Positions 1-5,329 of a stretch of DNA of 5,329 nucleotides are shown here, piece by piece. A program made the position numbers and the translations under genes. Source of the stretch: Pseudomonadota bacterium (GTDB taxonomy: Bacteria; Pseudomonadota; Gammaproteobacteria; SZUA-229); the NCBI GenBank assembly GCA_015222915.1, contig JADFWE010000073.1, forward strand, positions 1 to 5,329, read 5' to 3'. Positions within the stretch are counted from its first letter, which is position 1. Every line of letters begins with the position of its first letter. The notes beneath the pieces were generated by a model that did no database searches, had not been told where the DNA came from, and worked only from the letters and a program-made list of their open reading frames with translations.

Positions 1-165
1 ATGCTCGGCTTCTGTCCCTTACATCTCACCCTGACCGAGCGTGATGGCAAGACCACCGTGTTGTTTAACCGGCCTTCTGTTGTCGCAATAAACAGCCCGG
101 CCAGGGAGCTGTTCGTGCAGATCGAATCCGAGGTGATCGCAGTGATAAAGAGTGCTATGAAATAG
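1..165 (+). CDS. C-terminal fragment of a probable DUF302-family protein (5' end cut by window)
   Basis: This frame is open from the first base of the window to TAG at 163-165, giving 54 residues. It starts with an ATG at base 1, but no upstream sequence is visible, so that Met may be internal and the gene is best treated as 5'-truncated. The fragment reads LGFCPLHLTLTERDGKTTV and then a segment with NRPSVVA and a helical tail rich in E, V and I. A Gly-x-Cys-Pro strand, a charged turn with DGK, another strand, an RP turn and a final amphipathic helix resemble the end of DUF302 proteins, which are small soluble proteins of unclear function. This assignment rests on remembered family pattern only. 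No membrane segment or catalytic motif is visible. The gene lies 157 bases upstream of the small metallophore-like peptide on the same strand, but that gap contains a separate promoter, so they need not share a transcript. Confidence 0.5.
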   Translation: MLGFCPLHLTLTERDGKTTVLFNRPSVVAINSPARELFVQIESEVIAVIKSAMK

Positions 166-237
166 CGGTTTGATGAAGATAGAAGGTGAGCAGAAAATGT
201 GATGCCGGGAAAAAAACCGTACAAAACGGGTGCAGGG

Positions 238-265
238 TGAACTTTTTCAGAAATTTTTCTTCAAA
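238..265 (+). promoter_or_regulatory. Candidate ECF/sigmaE-type promoter for the small secreted peptide
   Basis: TGAACTT at 238-244 is followed, after exactly 16 bases, by TCAAA at 261-265. This matches the known sigmaE layout of GGAACTT, a spacer of about 16, and TCnAA/TCTGA; the E. coli rpoH P3 promoter also begins TGAACTT. Transcription would start near 271-273, about 50 bases before the peptide start. ECF control of secreted MNIO-modified peptides is reported for related systems, which fits, but the assignment here is inferred from motif and spacing alone. Confidence 0.45.
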
Positions 266-268
266 GTT

Positions 269-297
269 TTGTCCGTTATTCTGGTGGTCAGGATAAA
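269..297 (+). promoter_or_regulatory. Weak sigma70-like promoter overlapping the ECF-type site
   Basis: TTGTCC at 269-274 (4 of 6 to TTGACA) and GATAAA at 292-297 (4 of 6 to TATAAT) are separated by 17 bases. The start would fall near 304, about 19 bases before the peptide start codon and upstream of its ribosome binding site. It is an alternative or additional promoter to the ECF-like one at 238-265. Both elements are weak matches. Confidence 0.25.
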
Positions 298-311
298 TTA
301 ACTGATTGAAC

Positions 312-316
312 AGGAG
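312..316 (+). promoter_or_regulatory. Ribosome binding site of the small secreted peptide
   Basis: AGGAG lies 6 bases before ATG 323, an ideal strength and spacing. It fixes the start of the short reading frame and strongly supports that it is translated. Confidence 0.8.
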
Positions 317-322
317 AGAACT

Positions 323-532
323 ATGAAAAAACTTACAGCTGTCGCAGCGAGTGCTGCTATCGTCGCTTCCTTTGCTTCGGCGAATGCCATGGCCGATGAG
401 AACCCTTTTGGTATGAAAGAATTAAATACTGGTTATAACGTTGCCATGTCTGAAGGTACATGCGGTGAAGGCAAGTGTGGTGAGAACAAGGACGATAAGA
501 CCAAAGAAGGGAAATGCGGTGGTGAGTCATAG
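323..532 (+). CDS. HvfA-like secreted Cys-rich precursor peptide (probable MNIO-modified RiPP metallophore)
   Basis: This is a 69-residue protein. Residues 1-24 form a classic Sec signal peptide: MKK, a hydrophobic Ala/Val core, then AMA with predicted cleavage before D25. The mature part has about 45 residues. It opens with an NPFGMKELNTGYNVA segment and then carries three pentapeptides with the only three cysteines: EGTCG (44-48, C47), EGKCG (49-53, C52) and EGKCG (62-66, C65), in a charged low-complexity background. Repeated EGKCG motifs behind a signal peptide are the mark of HvfA-type precursors. In that class a DUF692/MNIO enzyme (HvfB) with its DUF2063 partner (HvfC) converts motif cysteines to oxazolone/thioamide groups that bind copper. 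The product would therefore be an exported copper-binding or copper-buffering peptide. No HvfB, HvfC or HvfD-like gene is visible here; the next gene is an unrelated c-di-GMP enzyme beyond a terminator. If no enzyme acts on it, it could be a plain Cys-rich metal-binding periplasmic peptide. The gene is certain; modification is inference. Confidence 0.8.
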   Translation: MKKLTAVAASAAIVASFASANAMADENPFGMKELNTGYNVAMSEGTCGEGKCGENKDDKTKEGKCGGES

Positions 533-544
533 CCGGAAATAAGG

Positions 545-593
545 TATTCGTAGCAAGTGTAAACCGCTGAAAGCGTATTTCAGTAGACGAATA
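545..593 (+). other. Nested inverted repeats in the 3' UTR of the peptide gene
   Basis: TATTCGT (545-551) pairs with ACGAATA (587-593). Inside this pair, CTGAAA (567-572) pairs with TTTCAG (578-583) around a GCGTA loop. Together they form an elongated hairpin between the stop codon and the terminator at 597-623. It could protect the 3' end of the short mRNA, act as a processing site, or be part of a small 3' UTR-derived RNA. The pairing is seen in the sequence; any role is inferred. Confidence 0.4.
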
Positions 594-596
594 GTG

Positions 597-623
597 AAAA
601 AGCCGGTTATGCCGGCTTTTTTT
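597..623 (+). terminator. Rho-independent terminator of the small peptide gene
   Basis: AGCCGG (601-606), a TTATG loop and CCGGCT (612-617) form a GC-rich 6-bp stem. Four A's (597-600) extend it against the following T's, and a 7-base T run lies at 617-623. It lies about 65 bases after the peptide stop codon. It separates the peptide from the downstream GGDEF-EAL gene, so the peptide gene ends its transcript here. Confidence 0.85.
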
Positions 624-672
624 ATGATAATGATGATGAAGTTAAGGGAATACTGGCTTTATGGCATGAAAT

Positions 673-681
673 TGCTATAAA
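673..681 (+). promoter_or_regulatory. Candidate extended -10 promoter for the GGDEF-EAL gene
   Basis: TGCTATAAA fits an extended -10 (TGn plus TATAAA, 5 of 6 to TATAAT). No good -35 is placed 17 bases upstream (CTGGCT, 653-658), which extended -10 promoters tolerate. A start near 688 would leave a 5' UTR of about 165 bases. A competing site closer to the gene is TTGACC (807-812) with TATCTG (830-835), spaced 17 bases. Neither can be proved from sequence. Confidence 0.3.
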
Positions 682-845
682 TAAGGAACATAAATGCGAT
701 CAAATTCAGGGTGTAAGCCGCTTTTTTTAGCTCTACTTCTCAGTTGACACCCTTTTCGATACGCAATTCTCAAGACTTTATTCTAAAGGATTGCCCATAC
801 TGATATTTGACCGGTATCTTGATGATAGATATCTGACTGTTATTT

Positions 846-850
846 GGGGA
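846..850 (+). promoter_or_regulatory. Ribosome binding site that fixes the GGDEF-EAL start at ATG 856
   Basis: GGGGA sits 5 bases before ATG 856. The longest reading frame could begin at TTG 844, but that codon touches this GGGGA and has no Shine-Dalgarno of its own. The site therefore selects ATG 856 and removes four residues from the longest frame. Confidence 0.75.
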
Positions 851-855
851 ATAAT

Positions 856-3426
856 ATGCCTGACAATGCATCCAAGCAACGAATTCTTATCGTTGAAGAA
901 TCCGCAACCCTGCGTTATATGCTTGGTAAAACCATACAGAAACAGGGCTATGAACTCACCAGTGTCGATAGTTTCGAATCGGCGATAGAAACCCTTCAGG
1001 CCAGCGCTATGCAGCTGAATGCGATCATTGTCGGCTGGCCCAACTACGAACATTTTGCTGAATCCAAACAGCTGCTGGTCATGCTGGATCGCGAACCCTA
1101 TAGCAGTGTACCTGTCATCCTGCTGTCCAATGATGCAGAGCTCGACCTGCTGAACTGGATGAGCACACGAAAATCTACCGCGCTGGTTCCCTGGGAGAAC
1201 TATCAGGAACTGGTGGATTCACTGCAGTCGATGTTAAATCCAGAGCTGCAGGAGCCGGTGATAGAACAGAGCCGGGTAGAGACGGGTCAGGATCATACGC
1301 GAGTCCTGTTCGTCGATGATTCCAAGAGTATCCGGGTGTATTACCAGCGCCTGCTGGAGCGCAACGGCTACGATGTGATAACAGCCTGCTCTGTTGCTGA
1401 AGCTTATGATATCGCCTGTGAACAGCCCCTCGATATCGCCATCGTCGATTATTTCATGCCCGAACAGAATGGTTACGTGTTGTGTCAGAAACTGCGGGAT
1501 AACCCGAAAACGTCTGAGATAAGAACCTCTGTCATCACCGGCACCTATCTGGATTCCGTCATCCGTGATTGTCTGCAGGCGGGCGCTATCGAATGTATGT
1601 TCAAGAATGAGGCAGAAGAGTTATTTCTTGCCCGGCTTTCCGGCATGCGCCGTTTTATCGAAGTGCAGCGCTCTATCGAACAGCAACGTGAGAACCTTGC
1701 GGCTATCCTGGAGTCTGTTGGTGAAGGCGTTTACGGTGTAGACAAAGATGGTTTTGTCACCTTCATGAATCCGGCTGCGTTAAAAGTGCTGGGTATCAGT
1801 GATGTTAAACCGCTGCTGGGTAAAAATGCCTATGGTGCATTTCATTTCAACAAGCAGGATATCGGCCGCGACCTGTTAAAAGAAGCTTATTACTCAGGTG
1901 AACAGTTGAAAGGCTGGGAGACCATGTTCCGGCATCAGAGCGGTAAGGAGATACCGGTCGACTGTACCCTGTATCCGCTCTCGGTCAACGGTAAGCAGGA
2001 GGGTTCGGTGATCGCCTTCCGTGACATCTCCGACCGTAAGATGATGGAAGAAAAACTACGCTGGCAGGCGACGCATGATCATCTTACCGGGTTATATAAC
2101 CGCCGCTATTTTGAGAACGCGCTGGAGACAGAGATCAAGAATGTGAAACGCACCGATATCATGAGTGCGCTGGTATATCTTGACCTCGATCGTTTCAAAT
2201 ATGTGAACGATACTGCCGGTCATGAAGTCGGCGATAAGCTGCTGGTCGATATCAGTGAGGTGATCAATAAACATCTGCGGCGTCATGATATCGCTGCCCG
2301 TATCGGCGGTGATGAGTTCGCTCTGACACTGAAGAATGTCGATGAGAAAACGGCGGTCAGCATCGCTGATGAGATCAGGACCTCGTTGTCGAACCTGCGG
2401 GTGAGCCACGAAGATAAATCGTATCACGTGAACGCGAGTTTTGGCATCGCGATGATGGACATTCCCGATGTCAGCGCCGGTGACGTTATGGCGAATGCCG
2501 ATATCGCCTGCCACATCTCAAAACGTATGGGTCGCAACCAGACGCATTTATATGAACAGAGCAGTGATGAGCGCAATACCATGGGCAGTGAGCTTGGTTG
2601 GTCGGCGCGTATCAGAGAAGCACTGGAAAAAGACATGTTCCAGCTGCACTACCAGCCCATCATGAAGATGAGTGATATCGACCTGATCAACCTGCCGGCA
2701 CAGGACGGTGTGCTATGGCAGCGTCATCTCAACGAAGTCGACAATATCTACAGCTACGAAGTGCTGGTCAGGATGATCGACGAGCACGGTGATCTGCATT
2801 ACCCGGACAGTTTCATACCGACGGCAGAACGCTTTAATATGATGACGGATATCGATATGTGGGTGCTGGAAAATGCGCTGCAGGAAGTCGTCGCCACAGG
2901 TGTTTCCAGCAAGAAGATAAGGCTGTCTATCAATATCTCCGGTAATACGGTCGATAGCGATAGTTCGTTGGAGAAAATAAAATCACTGATCGAACAGTAC
3001 AACATCAACCCCCGTACACTGACTTTCGAAGTGACCGAGACCTGTGCTATCGCCAACCTCGAACAGGCGAATGATTTCATCAACGAATTAAGAAAGATCG
3101 GTTGCCGGTTCTCACTGGATGATTTCGGTTCTGGTTTCTGTTCTTTCTCGCAGCTGAAAAATCTACCGACCGATTTTGTGAAGATCGACGGCCAGTTCGT
3201 GCGCAGCATGGCACGCGGTGCTACCGACCGCGCTATCGTTACCGCGATGAACGATGTTGCACATTCGCTGGGACGTTACACGGTGGCTGAATATGTAGAG
3301 AGCCCCGAGATCGTGCGCCTGCTGAAGATATGCGGTGTCGATAAAGTACAGGGCAATTACATCTCTATGCCGCTGCATGAACTGCCGAGCGAAAATGTGA
3401 TCAGGTTCAAGCAAAAACATCATTAA
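856..3426 (+). CDS. Response-regulator c-di-GMP enzyme, REC-REC-PAS-GGDEF-EAL
   Basis: This 856-residue cytoplasmic protein has no membrane segment or signal peptide. REC1 (about 8-127) looks like a pseudo-receiver: the acidic pair is E14-E15, the phospho-Asp position is Gly (G60 in IIVGWP), and the Lys position is Pro (P112). REC2 (about 148-265) is canonical, with D154-D155, phospho-acceptor D198 (IVDYFMP), T228 and K250. A PAS domain (about 280-392) follows. GGDEF (about 405-565) keeps the metal Asp (D443), GGDEF at 484-488 and an RxxD product-inhibition site (R475-D478) five residues upstream. EAL (about 583-850) keeps E635 of EVL, N693, E728 of EVTE, D755-D756 (DDFGSG), K776, E812 and Q832. 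Both halves therefore look catalytically competent: GTP to c-di-GMP by GGDEF, and c-di-GMP to pGpG by EAL. REC2 phosphorylation by an unseen histidine kinase probably sets the balance, with PAS as a second sensor or dimer module. The direct targets are unknown. No kinase gene is adjacent; the gene is flanked by a terminator upstream and a convergent gene downstream. Confidence 0.95.
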   Translation: MPDNASKQRILIVEESATLRYMLGKTIQKQGYELTSVDSFESAIETLQASAMQLNAIIVGWPNYEHFAESKQLLVMLDREPYSSVPVILLSNDAELDLLNWMSTRKSTALVPWENYQELVDSLQSMLNPELQEPVIEQSRVETGQDHTRVLFVDDSKSIRVYYQRLLERNGYDVITACSVAEAYDIACEQPLDIAIVDYFMPEQNGYVLCQKLRDNPKTSEIRTSVITGTYLDSVIRDCLQAGAIECMFKNEAEELFLARLSGMRRFIEVQRSIEQQRENLAAILESVGEGVYGVDKDGFVTFMNPAALKVLGISDVKPLLGKNAYGAFHFNKQDIGRDLLKEAYYSGEQLKGWETMFRHQSGKEIPVDCTLYPLSVNGKQEGSVIAFRDISDRKMMEEKLRWQATHDHLTGLYNRRYFENALETEIKNVKRTDIMSALVYLDLDRFKYVNDTAGHEVGDKLLVDISEVINKHLRRHDIAARIGGDEFALTLKNVDEKTAVSIADEIRTSLSNLRVSHEDKSYHVNASFGIAMMDIPDVSAGDVMANADIACHISKRMGRNQTHLYEQSSDERNTMGSELGWSARIREALEKDMFQLHYQPIMKMSDIDLINLPAQDGVLWQRHLNEVDNIYSYEVLVRMIDEHGDLHYPDSFIPTAERFNMMTDIDMWVLENALQEVVATGVSSKKIRLSINISGNTVDSDSSLEKIKSLIEQYNINPRTLTFEVTETCAIANLEQANDFINELRKIGCRFSLDDFGSGFCSFSQLKNLPTDFVKIDGQFVRSMARGATDRAIVTAMNDVAHSLGRYTVAEYVESPEIVRLLKICGVDKVQGNYISMPLHELPSENVIRFKQKHH

Positions 3427-3465
3427 GCAGGATGTCAGTTATCGGCATTCGCTTGTGCAGGGATG

Positions 3466-3489
3466 AGTGATGTATAAAAGGACATCACT
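3466..3489 (+). terminator. Hairpin after the GGDEF-EAL gene, weak terminator candidate
   Basis: AGTGATGT (3466-3473) pairs perfectly with ACATCACT (3482-3489) around an 8-base loop, 40 bases after the stop codon. Only GCTGTTTCGTT follows rather than a real T run, and the stem has few G-C pairs. It may end the transcript weakly or just stabilise its 3' end. Confidence 0.35.
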
Positions 3490-3557
3490 GCTGTTTCGTT
3501 AACAATGAACGATATGAACTAGCGATCACCGCCTGAGAACGTATGCCCTTATATAAA

Positions 3558-3629
3558 AAATTTCTCGCAAAGGCGAAAAGTGCGCAGATTAGTCATTGTT
3601 TTTCTTTTCAATCTTTGCGAGAGAAATTT
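3558..3629 (-). terminator. Imperfect long inverted repeat downstream of hemF, possible terminator on the minus strand
   Basis: AAATTT plus CTCGCAAAG (3558-3572) is the inverse of CTTTGCGAG (3613-3621) plus AAATTT (3624-3629), giving 9 and 6 paired bases with a 2-base bulge and a 40-base interior. Read on the minus strand, 50 bases or so after the hemF stop, the structure ends in a run of six T's followed by ATATAA, as an intrinsic terminator would. The long loop makes it atypical. On the plus strand no T run follows. The left arm is one copy of the dispersed repeat annotated separately. Confidence 0.4.
3563..3575 (+). repeat. Dispersed 13-base repeat TCTCGCAAAGGCG, copy 1
   Basis: It is identical over 13 bases to 5304-5316, and its first 10 bases recur inverted at 3613-3622 (CTTTGCGAGA). 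All copies are intergenic and AT-rich sequence precedes both direct copies. This suggests a small interspersed intergenic repeat family rather than chance. Confidence 0.5.
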
Positions 3630-3679
3630 CCCTGAGTAAACTTTAAGTTCAAAATATCCTGTTTCTCTGCAACCGGAAA

Positions 3680-4624
<945 letters not shown>

Positions 4625-4658
4625 TTATTGTGTGGATACGGTTGTTGGTGTCACTGTC

Positions 4659-4670
4659 GCGACTAGTCGC
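4659..4670. repeat. 12-base perfect palindrome at the tsaC-hemF junction
   Basis: GCGACTAGTCGC is its own reverse complement and overlaps the first base of the tsaC stop codon. It also overlaps a second palindrome, GTCGCGAC (4656-4663). A 12-base palindrome is expected about once by chance in a window this size, so a regulatory role is only a possibility. Confidence 0.2.
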
Positions 4671-5233
4671 TACGCTCTGATCACATAATTATCGCACAGT
4701 CGAATAATTTTTGATGGTTTCGCTGTTAACGGCTGACTGGCGGTTATTATCTTATCGACATCGTAGTGAAAATATTGGTGCAGCTGCAGGCTGTTGATCG
4801 CCGGTTTTCTGCCGGACGGATTCGCGCTGGTAGATATGATGGCGTGTCCCAGGCGGTGGCATAATCGTGTTACGTCTCTCTGTGAGGTGATGCGGATGGT
4901 CAGGCTGTTGTTATCATCGACTAACCAGTACGGCGCACGTTCGCTGGCGGTAACCACCCAACTGGTGGCCTGATCGACTTGCAGGCCTGTTTCTATGATC
5001 GTTTTTATTTGCTGCTCATCGATATCGATCAATGGCTGCAGCTGATCGACATTGCCTGCAAGCAGGATGAAGTGTTTGTCTTCCGGGCGCTGTTTTATAC
5101 GGTTGATCTTTTCTATTGCTTCCAGGTTGTAAGGGTCGCACCCTAAACCATAGATGGTGTCGGTAGGGTAGGCAATGACGCCACCCTGATGGATGATATG
5201 TACAGCATGAGATATCGCAAAATCACTTGCCAT
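4670..5233 (-). CDS. tsaC: Threonylcarbamoyl-AMP synthase, short TsaC (YrdC) type
   Basis: The enzyme makes threonylcarbamoyl-adenylate from threonine, bicarbonate and ATP. That intermediate is passed to the TsaB-TsaD-TsaE system for the t6A37 modification of ANN-decoding tRNAs. The 187-residue length matches the single-domain TsaC form (E. coli 190) and not the longer Sua5 type. Visible motifs are GGVIAYPTDTIYGLGCDP (17-34), K47-x-R49-x3-K53 in the nucleotide-binding loop, R114 in the TIRIT strand, STSANPSG (134-141) and PSKIIR near the C-terminus. One oddity is that the usual Trp-Pro-Gly-Pro-x-Thr stretch is replaced by VDQATSW (86-92). ATG 5233 is the only plausible start, as no alternative start codon lies close upstream in frame; no clear Shine-Dalgarno is seen. 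It precedes hemF by 57 bases on the same strand, a neighbourhood also known in Pseudomonas. Confidence 0.93.
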   Translation of the reverse strand: MASDFAISHAVHIIHQGGVIAYPTDTIYGLGCDPYNLEAIEKINRIKQRPEDKHFILLAGNVDQLQPLIDIDEQQIKTIIETGLQVDQATSWVVTASERAPYWLVDDNNSLTIRITSQRDVTRLCHRLGHAIISTSANPSGRKPAINSLQLHQYFHYDVDKIITASQPLTAKPSKIIRLCDNYVIRA

Positions 5234-5303
5234 GAAAAATACCCGGTGTTGCCTTAGTTGACGCCTGCTTTCGGCTACAAGCGGACCTTAGAAAAAACAG
5301 AAA

Positions 5304-5316
5304 TCTCGCAAAGGCG
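5304..5316 (+). repeat. Dispersed 13-base repeat TCTCGCAAAGGCG, copy 2
   Basis: This is an exact 13-base match to 3563-3575, in the intergenic stretch upstream of tsaC. It continues as CAGAGAACGC, which resembles the CGCAAAGGCGCAGAG-type intergenic motif I recall from various bacterial genomes; that recollection is unverified. The rest of 5234-5329 holds no gene or promoter I can support. Confidence 0.5.
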
Positions 5317-5329
5317 CAGAGAACGCTAA

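Larger units (their letters stand above)
624..855 (+). other. Intergenic leader upstream of the GGDEF-EAL gene, no convincing gene
   Basis: About 230 bases lie between the peptide terminator and ATG 856. They hold the candidate promoters described separately. AGGGTGT (708-714) is the inverse of ACACCCT (747-753), the latter followed by TTTT, which could form a weak hairpin. A near-perfect direct repeat is also present: GATATTTGAC (802-811) and GATATCTGAC (828-837), with repeat starts 26 bases apart, which might be operator half-sites. TTGACA at 744-749 is a perfect -35, but TTCTCA at 767-772 is a poor -10. I see no recognisable riboswitch; in particular no GEMM c-di-GMP aptamer pattern. Confidence 0.4.

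Noticed and set aside
217..230. CCGT...ACGG hairpin after the DUF302-like fragment as a terminator.
   Set aside because: The stem is only 4 bp and no T run follows.
694..747. Possible 17-residue leader peptide (ATG 694 to TGA 745) preceded by AAGGA at 683-687.
   Set aside because: If the TATAAA at 676-681 is the -10, transcription starts near 688 and loses that ribosome binding site. The peptide shows no attenuator-type codon run.
844..855. TTG 844 as the start of the GGDEF-EAL protein.
   Set aside because: It has no Shine-Dalgarno of its own and touches the GGGGA that is ideally spaced for ATG 856.
684..855. c-di-GMP riboswitch in the leader of the c-di-GMP enzyme gene.
   Set aside because: No GEMM-I or GEMM-II sequence pattern could be found; the hairpin seen is too weak to call.
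2092..3423. Long open frames on the minus strand inside the GGDEF-EAL gene.
   Set aside because: They are antisense to well-conserved domains, have no recognisable protein features or ribosome binding sites, and are explained as coding shadows.

Overview
The window looks like a chromosomal segment of an aerobic gammaproteobacterium. The evidence is an oxygen-dependent coproporphyrinogen oxidase (HemF), a short TsaC-type threonylcarbamoyl-AMP synthase just upstream of hemF in the same direction (an order known from Pseudomonas-like genomes), and a multidomain c-di-GMP signalling protein. I cannot name the genus. No tRNA, rRNA, CRISPR array, transposase or phage gene was recognised.

Layout. 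(1) 1-165 (+): the 3' end of a gene that resembles the C-terminus of DUF302 proteins, cut by the window edge. (2) 166-322: an intergenic stretch with a good ECF/sigmaE-like promoter overlapping a weak sigma70-like one. (3) 323-532 (+): a 69-residue secreted Cys/Gly/Lys-rich peptide with EGKCG motifs, a probable precursor of the HvfA class of modified, copper-binding RiPPs. A structured 3' UTR and a strong intrinsic terminator (597-623) follow it. (4) 624-855: a leader of about 230 bases with candidate promoters and repeats but no convincing gene. (5) 856-3426 (+): an 856-residue REC-REC-PAS-GGDEF-EAL protein whose real start is ATG 856, set by a GGGGA ribosome binding site. (6) 3427-3679: a convergent intergenic region with two hairpins, one built from a dispersed TCTCGCAAAGGCG repeat. 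(7) 4612-3680 (-): hemF. (8) 5233-4670 (-): tsaC, 57 bases upstream of hemF and probably cotranscribed with it. (9) 5234-5329: intergenic, ending in a second copy of the 13-base repeat.

How it fits together. tsaC and hemF are housekeeping genes (tRNA t6A modification and heme synthesis). The GGDEF-EAL protein is probably an independent unit that turns a phosphorelay signal into c-di-GMP synthesis or breakdown. The most unusual element is the small peptide. It has every visible hallmark of an MNIO-modified metallophore precursor (signal peptide, three E-G-x-C-G motifs), yet no DUF692-type (HvfB) or DUF2063-type (HvfC) enzyme gene is in the window. It also has its own promoter region and terminator, so it looks like an orphan or physically separated precursor, possibly under envelope-stress-type sigma control.
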